Positions 12,601 to 25,160 of a DNA stretch of 64,000 bases are shown here, piece by piece. Numbering within the stretch: the first letter of the stretch is position 1; every line of letters starts with the position of its first letter. The position numbers were made by a program, and so were the translations under genes. The DNA lies in the NCBI GenBank assembly GCA_032433595.1, contig JASWJB010000012.1, positions 234,398-298,397 on the forward strand. The letters are read 5' to 3'. The stretch comes from Conoideocrella luteorostrata. Taxonomy: Eukaryota > Ascomycota > Sordariomycetes > Hypocreales > Clavicipitaceae. The notes under the pieces were generated by a model. It was not told the origin of the DNA. It made no database searches and saw only the letters and a program-made list of their open reading frames with translations.

Positions 12601-15193
12601 TCAAGTACAGAGCCGGCTGCGAGAAGCTCAGGCCGCCTTCATGCGGCTACTAAGTGGAAGAGACGAGCTCGTTCAGGAAACTGCATCTCGTGGCTTGTCT
12701 CTTGTCTACGAGCGAGGCGACGCTGACCTCAAGTCTGCCTTGGTCAAGGATCTTGTGTCGGCTTTCACTGGCAGTGGAACACAGCTGAAAGTTGACGAGG
12801 AGACAGAATTGTTCGAGCCAGGTGCCTTACCCACTGGCGAGGGCAGCTCTGTCACGTCGTACAAGGACATTGTGAGCCTGGCTAATGAAGTTGGGGATCA
12901 ACGGCTGGTGTACAAGTTCATGTCTCTGGCTGCGAATGCGGCAACTTGGTCGACTAGGTCCGCCTTTGGCCGCTTTGGACTAAGCAATATTCTTTCCGAG
13001 TCGGAAGTCGACCCCAAGCTATACCCCAAACTGTATAGATACAGGTTTGACCCTAACGGGAATGTCCAAAAATCCATGGATGATATTTGGAAAGCCTTGG
13101 TGAAGGACTCAAACGCAACAATTGAGGCCCACTTTGATGCCATCATTCAGGATCTTCTCAAGAGTATTCTGGGCAAGGAGTGGCGAGCGAGGGAAGCAAG
13201 CTGCGCCGCCATCTCCGATCTTATTCAAGGCAGACCATTCCCGCAGTATGAGAAATACTATCGAGATATTTGGATACACGCCCTCAAGGTTTTGGACGAT
13301 GTCAAGGGAAGCGTGAGGGAAGCGGCGCTGCGACTCTGCATGGTATTGTCTAACAGCCTTGTTCGCCAACTGGAAGAAGGTAACCATGCGTCTGCTGCGA
13401 AGGCCATGATGCAAGAAGCTGTCCCATTTTTGTTGTCGGAGAAAGGAGTTGAAAGTTCGGTTCAAGATGTGCAGCTATTTGCAACCATTACGATCATGAA
13501 AATCGCCAAGAATGGTGGCAACATCTTGAAACCGTTCATTTCAAGCATAATCTCTCAACTGCTAGGTCTCTTGAGCACAATTGAGCCTGAGCAGATAAAC
13601 TATGCTTATCAACGGGCAGGAGAGGCAAGCCGAGACAAAATCGACAAGATTCGATCGCAAATGGTTAACCAGAGCCCAATTACCGAGGCTATCGAGAACT
13701 GCCTGCGCTTTATCGACGCGGATGTTATGTTGGAGTTTGCTCCAAAGTTTGAAGCCACAATAAAGAGTGCTATTGGAATGCCTACAAAGATAGGATGTAG
13801 TAGGGTTATCACAACACTAGCAACCCGCCACAGCAGCGATATCCAGCCGGTGGCAGGCAAATTGTTGCAAATCTTGGAGAAACAGACGATGGACAGGAAC
13901 GATGAGGTCAGCCAGGCATATGCTAGGGCAGCGGCCTATATGATCAGGGCAGCCCCCGATGCAAGCAAAGTGCGGTTTTGTGTGAAGTTCATCAATATGT
14001 ACTTTCAGGCAGAAGATGAGAGCCGGCGTCAAAAGCTTGCAGATGTTATTGTGGCAGTGGCGAAAGTCTCTCCAGATCATTTCACAGCCCAGGAGACGAT
14101 ACTATTGCCATTTTCATATCTTGGCTCCCATGACACGGATGAGTACACTAGGAAGGTGTTCAAAGAGGTCTGGGACCAGCACGCAGGAAGTAGCCGCACC
14201 GTTACACGATATGTGCTGGAAATTGTTGGTCTTGTGGAACGCTGCCTCGAAACCGCACAGTGGGCAATTCGCCACACTGGTGCATTCACAGTAGCTGCCA
14301 TGGCAGCGGATGTTGCCAAAGCGAGCGATGCTACAGGAGTTATTGATATGGTCAATCTAAGAGCAATCTGGCCCGTGTTTGACAAGGCCCTGGCGCTGAA
14401 AACTTTCGCAGGGAAGGAGAAGCTGCTTGAATCATATCCCAAATTTGTCGAACGAGGCGAGCCTCTTTGGAAGAACGACAGTACGACTTCTGTTCATATG
14501 AAAAAGATTGCCATACGAGAAGCGAAGCGCAATAACGAGGAGTACCGACCGCATGCCTTCCTTTGCCTGTTTAAATTTGCCAAGGCCCGTCCCGATCTCG
14601 ACATGCTGAAAGACATTGCTGCTATCACTACTCCATACCTCGACGAGTTCATGAACGAAGACAAAATGGATGTAGACGCGAAGGAGAACCAAAAAGAAGA
14701 CGTTGTATCAAAGACTGCCAAGACTGCATTCGAAGCCATTGCCAGGGGCTATAGCCGGTCTACAGCAATTGATATCAGAGCTGGGCTTCGGGATGTCGTT
14801 ACCATCTTGAAACCATATCTTGCCAGCGCAAAGTTTGGTATCATCAAGAGAGAAGTTTGGTATGAATGCGTGCATGATATAATGGTGGACGCAACGAAGT
14901 TCACGAATATCATGGACCCATTACCATCCCCACATGATTGCTCAGAAGTGGTATCTTCTTACATGCAGAGTGTAGACATCGACCGAGCCGAGACGGGTAC
15001 GGAGTCTCAACGACTCAAGAGGGTGCAGGCTCTATCTCAGGTGGTGAGTGCAAAAGACAGTGGTGTGTTTGGGGGGGTTAACCTGCCTGAAAGCCTGGAG
15101 GCTGAGGTGAGGGCAGCACTCGATGAAGAGCGGTCAGCGGATGTGCAGAAGGCGTGGAAGGGACTTTTGGAGGCGATGCGACAGGCAAAATAA
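9601..15193 (+). CDS. ecm29: proteasome adaptor/scaffold Ecm29
   Basis: Exons 9601-9768, 9832-9878 and 9937-15193 join to 1823 aa, close to the ~1870 aa of yeast Ecm29. The N-terminal third, starting ELQLVESVEFKILGVANKEDKLHQLL, matches the proteasome-stabiliser domain. The rest is a long run of helical HEAT-like repeats, e.g. EWRAREASCAAISDLIQGRPF and VKGSVREAALRLC. Ecm29 binds the 26S proteasome, tethers core and regulatory particles and checks assembly; cytosolic/nuclear. Two small introns sit close to the start and the remaining 5.26 kb is one exon. The nearby UBX and Dsk2 genes belong to the same broad pathway, though no co-regulation is shown. Long antisense open frames inside it are codon-bias shadows. 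Confidence 0.95.
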
Positions 15194-16436
15194 TGAGAGT
15201 GCCTACGGTAGAGGGCAAGTTCAGGACCGAGATATTAGAATTTACACGGGTGTTCAGATTGCTGGTTGGAACCATGTGATAATTCATGGGATGGCTGTGG
15301 CTTCTTATTAACGAGCAACTATAGAATATCAACTAAGAATAGAAACTGATATGATAAGAAAATCGATGGGGAATGAAGGAAGATGACTCTCGAATTTGTA
15401 ATATTGGTGCGACAATGATCGGCTGCGCCGAACGAAGCGTTTGTGTTACGAGTGCCGAAGACAGTACTTGGTCATTAAAAAACGGCAAAAGGCACACTCC
15501 AATAACCGAATCCAACGAATTCAATGCAGCTGTTCCCAGAGACGCTCCTGTAAAGTAGTTTGCGTGGCTCAATGGCCGGAGTTGGACAAATATTGTCGAA
15601 GCTGACGCTCACCAAACATCGGTAGCCAGCACTCAGGTACCTAACCGGACACTAATAGAAAGCACTGTCAGACGGAGGATGGAGTGATGCAAGCCCTGAG
15701 TGCTAGTGGTACCAATCACGGAGCGCGGTGTTGCGTGTGTCGCTTAGGTGAGTAACGGAGTACAGGGTGCGGAGCAGGTACTGGGTCAGTACGGTGGTTT
15801 GGTGGTACTCCGTGACCTGGTCAAGTTTGTCGTCACGCATTGTCCTGACTGCCAGGCACTGGCCTGGTTGCGTCATGGCAGTCAAGTGCTGCAGCGCACC
15901 TGCAACGCACCTGCGAGCTCCGGCCAGTCACAGACATGCAACCGCCGCCCTAAGATGCCCTGATTCGATGCTCCAGATGCCCGCACTCCTTGGGCATTGC
16001 AGGATAGCAGACACAGTTGCCACTTTGTGTTTACTCCGTCTCATTTTTTCTAGTTCTTTGCTATTTGACGTTTCCCTGTGTTTTCTGTTAAATGTGCGTT
16101 TTGCAATTTCCCTCGATATCATCCGCTCGGCGAACCCAACGACTGGTCATTGACGTAGTGGTGCCCTCTTGTTGCCCTCCCTTCCCCAACAGCTCACCGA
16201 TCGAAAGCTGCCTTTGGATGAGGGGCAGAGAACATTGAGAGCTAATCTGCGCATACCTCTTCAACTTCGGCCCCATTCGCAGACGAACGCCTCGCGAGAA
16301 GCAGCATCCTTGGGACAAAGCCTCCCATCGAATTATTTCTTCGAATTTTTTCTTCAGTTGGTACGAGATCCTCACTTACGACCAACCTCAACGACACGAC
16401 GGGTCAAGAAACTGGCCAAAATCAACAGTGGCAAAG
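15194..16436. other. intergenic, 3' region of ecm29 and promoter of UBX gene
   Basis: No gene seen. Contains motif copies near 15755 and 15805 and a pyrimidine-rich stretch (about 16025-16080) of the kind found before fungal transcription starts. Confidence 0.5.
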
Positions 16437-18156
16437 ATGGATGAGTCCATCTCTAATTTTGTCTCCATCACCGGGGCAACTGCAGAAATCGCGAGCGGGT
16501 TTCTGCAGCTTACCAATGGAGATTTTGAGAGTGCCGTCGGCTTGTATTTCGAAAACCCAGAGCTTGCTTCTGGAGTCGGCGCCGGCATCTCCGACTCTGC
16601 GTCCGGGCTGGCTGATCCTGCACCAACTATTCCCCGCCGACCAAACATTGACCGTCAGAATAACGACGGGGTTATTCAAATAAGTGATGATGAAGACAGT
16701 GACCTTGTGTTTGATGATATTGGTGCGGTTACTGGGCATGGGGGCGAACATGCCGCCGTGCAACATGCAGCCGCTGTAGCCCAAGAAGAGGAAGATGCAG
16801 CCATGGCGAAGCGGCTACAAGAGCAGCTATATCAAGACGGGCAAGGTGGTCCGGGTGCGTTGGAAGATGTGAGGGCGCCGATTGCACGAACGACTGAGAC
16901 TCTTATTGCACCCGACGCGAATTGGGACGGCGGTGCGGACGACGAATCGACCCAAAGATTGCTCGAGCATCTCAGAAATCGAAGGCATCCTCCAGGTAAG
17001 CTGGCAATATATCACGGAGTTGAACTTTCTTGGCGCTTTGTGCTCCTGAGATACGAAAAAAAAAAACATTATGGATAATAACGTTACTAACACACAAGAC
17101 TCTGTAGCTCGCTCTGGCGGTCCATTTGGCCAGCGAATTTGGGGAGACGCGACGACCCCAGCACACACAACGGAGAATAGAAGCCACGCGCGACGATTAG
17201 AAGACCTGTTTCGACCGCCATACGACTTGATGGCTCGCATGTCATGGGACGAGGCGCGGTCGCTCGGCAAAGAGGACAAGAAATGGATCCTGGTTAATCT
17301 CCAGGACATGAACGACTTCAACTGCCAGGCCCTTAATCGAGATATCTGGAAAGATTCTGCAATTCGCAACCTCGTATCCGAGAATTTCATTTTCCTTCAA
17401 TACGACAAAGATTATCCCGATGCCGAAGAATACCTCACATTTTACTTTCCCAGCCAAACACACGAGAACCCAGAAAACTACCCACACGTCTCAATAATTG
17501 ACCCTCGAACGGGTGAACAGGTGAAGGTCTGGAGCGGCAGGCCATTCCCGAGTGTCGTTGACTTTCATGCCGAGCTGGCAGAGTTTCTCGACAGATACAG
17601 CCTCGCTGCTAACAGTAAGAATCCTGTTGCTAAGGCTACTGCACGGAAGCCAGCAGTGGTAGATGTGGACAGAATGACAGAGGAGGAAATGTTAGAGATG
17701 GCTCTCCAGAACAGTATGGCGACAAGCGGCGACAGTAGCCGATCAACGTTGACCCCCAACGTTCACGACCCGGATGCCCTGACAAAATCACCCAGGCCAA
17801 GCGGAAGCGATGCCGAAGACAAGGGCAAAGAACCTGAGAAGGCGCCTGAGCAGAGCGGATTTGCTTTCATTTCGAGTGGAAAGCCTCACACGGAGCCCGA
17901 AAACAATCCTGCAACGACAACCAGAATACAGTTCAAACACGCCACGGGACGTGTGATTCGACGGTTCAGTCTACAAGACCCCGTACGACGTATTTACGAA
18001 TGGCTCAAGTCTGAGCCAATGGAGGGCAAGGATGGCGTGGCATTCGAGCTGAAGAAGATGCCACAAGGCCAAGACCTGATTGAGAATTTGGAAGCCAGCA
18101 TCGAAGAGATTGGCCTGAAGCAAGGGACAGTGATGATTGAATTTATCGAAGACTGA
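16437..18156 (+). CDS. UBA-UAS-UIM-UBX protein, Cdc48/p97 cofactor (Ubx5/UBXN7 type)
   Basis: Exons 16437-16995 and 17108-18156, 535 aa. Order: UBA-like N terminus (ATAEIASGFLQLTNGDFESAV, about 1-45), acidic linker, UAS thioredoxin-like domain (from LFRPPYDLM, about 220-345), a ubiquitin-interacting motif (TEEEMLEMALQNSM) and a C-terminal UBX domain (RIQFKHATGRVIRRF to EFIED). This is the architecture of yeast Ubx5 and human UBXN7, which bridge ubiquitinated substrates or cullin ligases to Cdc48. The start is the ATG at 16437; an upstream GTG is in frame but not needed. The intron has GTAAGC...CTGTAG. Cytosol/nucleus by family. Confidence 0.93.
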
Positions 18157-19166
18157 TGGCTGTCGGGATTGCTGCTTGTGGGAGCAAGAAGCTACGAGGA
18201 AAACCAACCAGCTTCTACGGATATTTGTTCATACTGGTGACTTCTGACAAGGTCCACTCTGCGGTATGTCGCAAGGGCCTGTCAATGTGGTGCTCACGAG
18301 CGCGATTACCTCGAAGCATATGAATCTCTGATTGTATTGTTTTTGGCATGCCATAGAAGTGGATGTGGGTTATATAACTGCCTGCTATTGGCAAAGGCCT
18401 GTTGTTGGAACCGACAGTGCTTAGGCGTTGCTACTGATGAACAATAGTGTGGAATGGAATCCACACAACATTATAGACATGAATATTATACTTGACAACG
18501 ATAGCCGGCAAAGAGTATAGGCACTGGTGTGATGTGACCAAGAAACAATGATGATATGCATTCATGGATGACGCCAGACTTGGTTGTTGTTAGTGCTCGT
18601 GGCCCTTGTAACCTGCTTAGACGATTAGACTACCCTACGTAGATCGTTGGCTTCTCGCCTGGAGGTCAAGTGGCGTTTGCCGCAACGTATGCTCTTTTGA
18701 GACGCGGTGAATAAGTATGGCGTGACACGTACAATTGTCCGAGCTGCGAGGTGATACGAAATCATGGACGGCAACGTTCTATGTTTTCACAGCAATGACC
18801 ACGCAGCTAATCACTGTAATCATGTAGTCCTCTAATGTACATTCCACGTTCTTCGTCGCCTCGTCCATCAGCGGCAACACATCCCAAGAGGCAATTGCAT
18901 GGCAGTTGTGAGATCCGGCGGATTGCTAAATCAACAGCTCTAGCAAATTGATGTCTCTCAGGAATTCGAGCTGGCAGGACTTCAGGCATAATACATCAAA
19001 CAGTTAAGCAGCTTCTCAGCCGATTGTTGTGAGCATGCACTTGTAAATACAATTTTCAGGTTCCTTAAAGCCATATATAAACTACTGTCTATCTTATACC
19101 TTCCATCAGTCGCTCGATTATCCCTCTTTCACTCCCTATTCTTGCTCTACAAATCCCCTAATTAGC
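18157..19166. other. intergenic
   Basis: No gene seen in the first ~900 bp. The end holds a promoter-like array: TATATAAAC at about 19073, then a C/T-rich stretch (19110-19160) directly before a short candidate gene. Confidence 0.45.
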
Positions 19167-19407
19167 ATGGAATTGCTAAAACGACTCATCAGCGGGTATG
19201 AACCATGGCAGACGTGCTAGAAGGCATCGAGCACTAGTAAAGCTGTCAAGGAACATCACATTTCAGGAGGTGATGGGTCAATTCCCTCGACACGGCTTGC
19301 AGTTCAACTCGTTTGCTGCCGGACAAACAGTGGCTGCCAGAGCCATTACCCAAGGTTCACTGTACGGTCATGTCTCGAGTTGTAGGAGACAGACTACTGC
19401 TGCCTAA
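19167..19407 (+). CDS. hypothetical small protein (61 aa), weak
   Basis: A TATA box and pyrimidine-rich tract precede ATG 19167. Exons 19167-19195 and 19251-19407 (intron GTATGA...TCAAG, 55 nt) give a 61-residue product beginning MELLKRLISG. I recognise no family. The promoter-like context is better than the coding evidence; it could equally be a non-coding transcript. Confidence 0.28.
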
Positions 19408-20508
19408 ATAATGCAAACTGACGAATTGAGATGAGTTGCACGGATAACGCAAAACGAAAAAACCCGAGAATTAATGTTGTAATTGCCGTGTCTGCTATCC
19501 GGTACTCGAGGTTACTGTCTCCCCACGAAGATCTTGATTTGACGCTCGCAGTTCACCGTCCAGATATGAACATCTGCGTCCTGGCCTTAGCCAAGCCATG
19601 ACGTGAGGTAGCTGATTATAGTCTTGCGGAAATTCTGTGGGACGAGTTGCGCAACGTAGCGTCGGACAGCATCGTCGGAGGCGAACATATCTGCGATCAA
19701 GTCGGCGTACAGATCGGCATATTGCTTCGGTCGCGGTGGCGGCGGCCCCGGAGATGGACTAGCAACGAACGATTCGACCTCGCGAAACCGCGTCTTCGAG
19801 GCGTGTAAAGTGCTTGTGGCAGGGGAGCTGTGGCCCCGAAGCCGGGACACGATCAGAGCAACAAGGGCCAGTGGAGCCGAGCCATGCCCTCGGATGACGA
19901 AACCAGGAGCCAGGCACGCAAGCCTCCAAGGTGCGGAGTGTCCAGGTCCCGCCATGAATGGTTGGATGGCGGTGGGCGATGGCGATGGCGATGGCGGCCC
20001 CTCGCCCCCTGTGACTGGTCCTGTGTTTCGCCCTGCCCTGAGTCCTCACTTAGTTAGCTGCTCCACTGAAGTCTAAACACGGTCGTCCAATAGCGAGGCC
20101 AGCCCATTTGTTTTGCTCACGACCTGACCTTGCCTTGTCCAGACGGAACCTGGGATGCATATTGTTTTGAATAGCCTCAATCCTTTCTGCATCTTCATCA
20201 TTTGTCCCCTCGATACATTTTTCATCCCCAACACTCCGTGTATTTTCGGCGTTTTAAGCGAATTGCAACTCATCGGGCGAGACTTCGCGCTTCTAGGAAC
20301 AAGGAGGGGTTATCCATTGCTAGCAACACAATTGCACACACAGCTGAGAGCTGCCTTTAAGGAGATAACTCTGTCCAAAGGGAGGGCAGATGGGTGGTTC
20401 AATGCACCAGAGTAACGCTCGGTCATAATTCATCCACCAAAACGAGACTTGACGGTGACAACGACGCTCAACGACTCTATCCGAGTTGCGTCCCACGAGA
20501 TAACAGCC
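19408..20508. other. intergenic around the 122-aa frame; kinase promoter
   Basis: Apart from the minus-strand open frame at 19587-19955 nothing coding is seen. The final 100 bp are the presumed leader of the kinase gene. Confidence 0.4.
19587..19955 (-). CDS. hypothetical protein, 122 aa
   Basis: Single open frame with ATG at 19955. The C-terminal half (FREVESFVASPSPGPPPPRP then KQYADLYADLIADMFASDD) is protein-like, with a proline linker and an amphipathic helix. The N-terminal half is less convincing and may belong to a different exon arrangement. No family recognised. It lies convergent to the small candidate gene and divergent from the kinase. Confidence 0.38.
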   Translation of the reverse strand: MAGPGHSAPWRLACLAPGFVIRGHGSAPLALVALIVSRLRGHSSPATSTLHASKTRFREVESFVASPSPGPPPPRPKQYADLYADLIADMFASDDAVRRYVAQLVPQNFRKTIISYLTSWLG

Positions 20509-22735
20509 ATGACCGAGAGGTACCGCGATGATGAACCCAACGAAGCTTTGGACCCCGAGCTCTTGTATTCCAAGGAATATTGCATTGGTTAGTTCCATCA
20601 CAAGTCTTTGACTACTTGTTGTCATCCTAATCCTGCGAGTAACAGGCGGTGGAAGCTTTGGTAAGGTGTACAAAGGGTGCGTATTGTTGTTCTGTCACGG
20701 TGCTTCTTCTTCAGTTCAACACCGAAGAACGCCCATAGCTTTCCTCATCGGTAAACTGACAGTATTTGGGCAGGGTCGATAAACGGACAGGCCAGGCGGT
20801 GGCCATCAAACTAATTGACATTGAAAACGCCGAAGACGAAGTCGAAGACATTATACAAGAAATAGCCATCCTGTCCGAGTTACAATCTCCCTATGTCACG
20901 AAATACTATGGATCGTATGCAAAAGGTGCTGAGCTATGGATCGTCATGGAATTTTGTGCCGGGGGTAGTTGCGCGGATTTGATGAAGCCAGGACTGATAG
21001 GCGAAGATTACATTGCCATTGTGTTGAGGGAATTGCTGCTTGGGTTGGATTACTTGCACTCGGATAAGAAGCTGCACAGGGATATCAAAGGTGAGTTTTG
21101 GATGTGAGTCCTGGATTAGTTCATGGCGTTAGGTCTAACTAACATCTTGCAGCCGCCAACGTCTTGCTCGGATCTGGCGGACAGGTTAAGCTTGCCGATT
21201 TTGGTGTATCTGGCCAACTTTCAGCAACCATGACCAAGAAAAACACATTCGTTGGAACGCCTTTTTGGATGGCACCAGAGGTTATTAAGCAATCTGGTTA
21301 CGATCACAAAGCCGACATATGGTCCCTTGGCATCACGGCGCTCGAATTGGCCAACGGAGAGCCGCCTTACGCCGAAATTCACCCCATGAAGGTTCTTTTT
21401 CTTATCCCCAAGAATGCTCCACCGCGGCTGGAAGGCAATTTTACCAAAGCCTTCAAAGACTTTGTTGAGCTCTGCTTGCAGCGGGATCCAAAGGAAAGAC
21501 CCACAGCCAGAGATCTTCTGAGACACCCGTTCATAAGAAAAGCGAAAAAGACAACCTACTTAACGGAACTCATTGAGCGTCATAGTCGATGGGCGTTGAC
21601 GCAAAAAGGGGAAGATGAAGAGAACTGGGATGCCCACGAAGGTGCGGCTCCCACTGAGCGTGACAAGGTGGATGAGGACATGTGGGATTTCGGAACAGTC
21701 AGATTGGTGGGCGATCGGGGCGGTCTCGTTCACCGACCGGGACTGAATACCATGGACGAGAGTGCCACTAATGCTCGTTCTTCTCGGCCACTGGAGCCCA
21801 CACGTAATCCTGATGAGAAGAATCGCGACGCAAGCCCAATAAAAACGAAGGACTTTGCTCTGCAGCCGAGCGATACGCTCAAGGCTGCTCATGTCGGCAC
21901 TTCAAGACAATCGAGCCCACAAAGAAAACCAGTGTCGGCGGACGTATCTGGGTCGCCAGCCAAAGTGCCGTTGCCCGCAAGTCCAATGAAAGGGCTTTCG
22001 CGAGAAACGCCCGAAACACCTACGAGCCATCTCTCACAAAGACCACTTCCACCTGCTCCACACTCGCAGTCTCCAGATTACGACCGAGAGCTCCAGTATC
22101 AGCTGCAGCGTGATATGAACATGCTGAATCTGAATATGAGCCCGTCTCCAGTGGCATATTCTCATTCGTCACACTACCAAACAGAAAAGGCTTTACCACC
22201 AGAACAGCGCGGCTCACCCATACGGCAGCAGGGCTCTCGAGTGCCCTCCATGACGATCCCGGAGATACCGCCCTACAGAGGCTCACCAGCCCCAAGAGTG
22301 CCTTCTCAACAAGTAGCATCACAAAGTTCACCAGCAATGAGCAATCCTTCTCGACCCAATTCACACTCACCAGCACAATCTGATGTCTCTATTCCTCCCT
22401 CATCATTTCCATCTCCGGCCCCGGCTAACCCCAACGGCGAACTTGATGCTCTGAACGATGTTATTTTCCCAGCACTGGAAGAAGCCCTCAAAAGGAGGCA
22501 GATGCGGCTGCAACAAGTAAACGCTGCTGCTGCTACGGCGAACCAGCAACGGGCAGAGACTGCACACGATAAAGTGAGGAAGCTGGTATATAAACTTGCA
22601 CATGTATGCAAGGAAATTGATCAGTGTGATAAGGCCGAGCCGGTAGGAATGGGTCGTGACGTGGGCAGCTTTCTTGAGGGATTATTGGAAGAGATTCTCG
22701 TTAGAGTTGAGCCTTTGGATGAAGAAGAAATGTGA
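20509..22735 (+). CDS. germinal-centre Ste20-family protein kinase (MST/Sps1/Kic1 class)
   Basis: Exons 20509-20587, 20646-20676, 20774-21090 and 21153-22735 give 669 aa. The N-terminal kinase domain is complete: Gly loop GGGSFGKV (27-34), VAIK Lys49, Glu66 of helix C, HRDIKAAN (Asp140), DFG (Asp158), activation segment [12 protein letters not shown]. It ends near [10 protein letters not shown] long Ser/Pro-rich linker follows (many SP and TP sites). A C-terminal helical segment ([20 protein letters not shown]) and an acidic end close the protein. This is the layout of fungal MST-1/Sps1-like GCKs, which work in polarity, septation or stress signalling; the exact subgroup is not settled by reading alone. 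The third intron has a clear CTAACTAAC branch site. Confidence 0.93.
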
Positions 22736-23605
22736 CATGTCTGTAAGGGCCTTGGTATATGAAACGGATGGACTGATGTTATGCTTATGAAACATGTGGT
22801 ACATGTGGTGGTGCTTCCCTCAGGCCTGGATGGCAAATAGAATAGGCTGAGATGTGCGGGCGTATATACCGGATATTGGATTTACTACTAAGCTTCATAA
22901 CACAGACGTGACTCTGGAGACGATACGTGCTTAAGCAGCGAATTGGATGTCGGAGCAAAAAGCAAAACGTTATATCTGACCCGGAATCTGCAAGAACGAC
23001 GCAGTGTTGAGAGTCAACTTTTAAATTGGGGCCCGCATTCAAGGGTCCCGCTTCCATCCTAAAAAGGAATAGCACGCGCCGAGATGCGTTGCGGCTCTAA
23101 GCCTCGGAGCACTTCGAATTCCGCACTTTGTCCGAAGCCAGGGCGGGCCAGCCGAGCGACAAGACCAGGTTAGAGCCAGTTGGAGATGCGCGCCGGCGGG
23201 ACGAGAGGAAAAAAAAAAAAGGTGCTCGCCATGAAGCGCCGGCAATGGCCGCTCGGCTCAATTGGAGGAAACGTTGCTGCGCCATTTGGAGTTGCAGATT
23301 AGCTAGCTAGACCCAGAAGGAATCGAACACTGTTGTATGTACCCAGTACTGCGAGGTGAAAGCAACCCGCCCCCGGTTTAGCCTTGCCTTCGCAGTAGCA
23401 AAGACTACCGCGGTGAACCACACACACCTTACCACCACACGTCGACACCGAAGCTGTCTTTTTTTCCTTCTTCCCTTACTTTCATACGCCTTCTCCCTTC
23501 CCTGTGCTCTGTGTCAGTGCCCGTCCTCGAGCGCGATTGTAACCTTGGCGGCCTTGCATTCGCTTGCTCTATTATCTAGGATACTATTTATTACATTCTG
23601 TCACA
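22736..23605. other. intergenic; promoter of idh1
   Basis: No gene. Includes an A-tract (23209-23220) and, from about 23410, the C/T-rich leader of the next gene. Confidence 0.5.
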
Positions 23606-25160
23606 ATGTTATCGCGTGGCTCTGCTAGAACGGCGCAGGTATGTTGGTCCTTTTTTTCCAGGCTGGTGTTTCTTCTTTGTCTGTCTTCATTTGTCTTGGG
23701 CGAGGCGAGGGGATTTGGTGGTGCAGTGTGTGGACAAAAACCCTACAGGTTATTTCTTTTGGGTGGTCCTTACGCCCGGATGACTGCCTCTGAGCGATAT
23801 TTTCGGCTTGGCTTAAGCAATTGGTCAACAGACAAGCGCGGGCTTGGTGTTGCGACGTGCGGGAGATGTGAACTTTGGCTGCTACAAGAGAGTCGTACTG
23901 CAACCACCAGCCCTCTACGCATTGTTAGGTCGCAAAGCATGGCATATGGTACATTATCAGCTAATATTTACGTGTTTTGTAGCTCCTGCGCAGCGCTGCT
24001 GGCCAGCCCCAGTTCGCCCGATCGTTCGCGACCATCCAGTCCGACATCTTCAAGCCCGCCAAGTTCGGCGGCAAATACACCGTCACTCTCATCCCTGGTG
24101 ACGGTATCGGTGCTGAGGTTGCCGAGTCCGTCAAGACCATCTTCAAGGCCGACAATGTCCCCATCGAATGGGAGCAGATCGAGGTTTCCGGTCTCATCAC
24201 TGGCAGCGGCCGCACCGAGGACGCCTTCCGCGATTCCGTCGCCTCCCTCAAGCGCAACAAGCTCGGTCTCAAGGGTATCCTGCACACGCCCATCAGCCGC
24301 TCCGGACACCAGAGCTTCAATGTCGCCATGCGACAGGAGCTTGATATCTACGCCAGCATCAGCTTGATTAAGAACATTCCTGGCTACGAGACCCGCCACA
24401 AGGACGTCGACCTCTGCATCATCCGTGAAAACACTGAGGGTGAGTACTCTGGTCTGGAGCACCAGAGTGTGCCTGGTGTTGTTGAGTCTCTCAAGATTAT
24501 CACCCGCGCCAAGTCTGAGCGCATCGCCAAGTTTGCCTTTTCTTTCGCCCTCGCCAACGGCCGCTCCAAGGTTACCTGCATTCACAAGGCCAACATCATG
24601 AAGCTGGCCGACGGCCTGTTCCGCAGCACTTTCCACAACGTCGCGAAGGAGTATCCGACTCTCGAAGTTAATGACATGATTGTTGATAACGCCTCCATGC
24701 AGGCCGTCTCGCGCCCTCAGCAGTTTGATGTTATGGTCATGCCTAACCTGTACGGTGGCATTCTGTCCAACATTGGTGCTGCCCTTGTCGGTGGCCCTGG
24801 CATTGTTCCCGGCTGCAACATGGGCCGCGACGTAGCCGTGTTTGAGCCCGGCTGCCGACACGTCGGTCTCGACATTAAGGGCAAGGACCAGGCGAACCCT
24901 ACTGCTTTGATTCTGTCCGGCAGCATGCTGCTGCGCCACCTCGGTCTTGATGATCACGCCAATCGTATCAGCAAGGCCATCTACGCGGTGATTGCCGAAG
25001 GGTATGTGACTACGATCCACTCTGTTCTTTCTAACTTGCTCCAAATTTGTGCACTCAGGCTGACAACTGCTATAGTAAGGTCCGCACTCGTGATATGGGC
25101 GGTGAGTCGACGACCCACGAATTCACCCGAGCCATCCTCGACAAGATGGAGACCCTTTAA
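23606..25160 (+). CDS. idh1: isocitrate dehydrogenase [NAD+] subunit 1, mitochondrial
   Basis: Exons 23606-23638, 23983-25001 and 25076-25160 give 378 aa, normal for the family. The first exon codes only MLSRGSARTAQ; with LLRSAAGQPQFARSF it forms a basic mitochondrial presequence. Then come YTVTLIPGDGIGAEV, ENTEGEYSGLEH, NLYGGILSNIGAALVGG and HVGLDIKGKDQANPTA. The replacement of catalytic-subunit residues by the Idh1 pattern points to the regulatory subunit of the octameric TCA-cycle enzyme (isocitrate to 2-oxoglutarate). The 344-nt first intron is unusually long for this window. Strong codon bias (C-ending codons) leaves a 358-codon open frame on the opposite strand, which I regard as a shadow. 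Confidence 0.96.

Noticed and set aside
23968..25044. 358-codon open frame antisense to idh1
   Set aside because: Fully overlaps a certain conserved gene and is explained by its strong codon bias.
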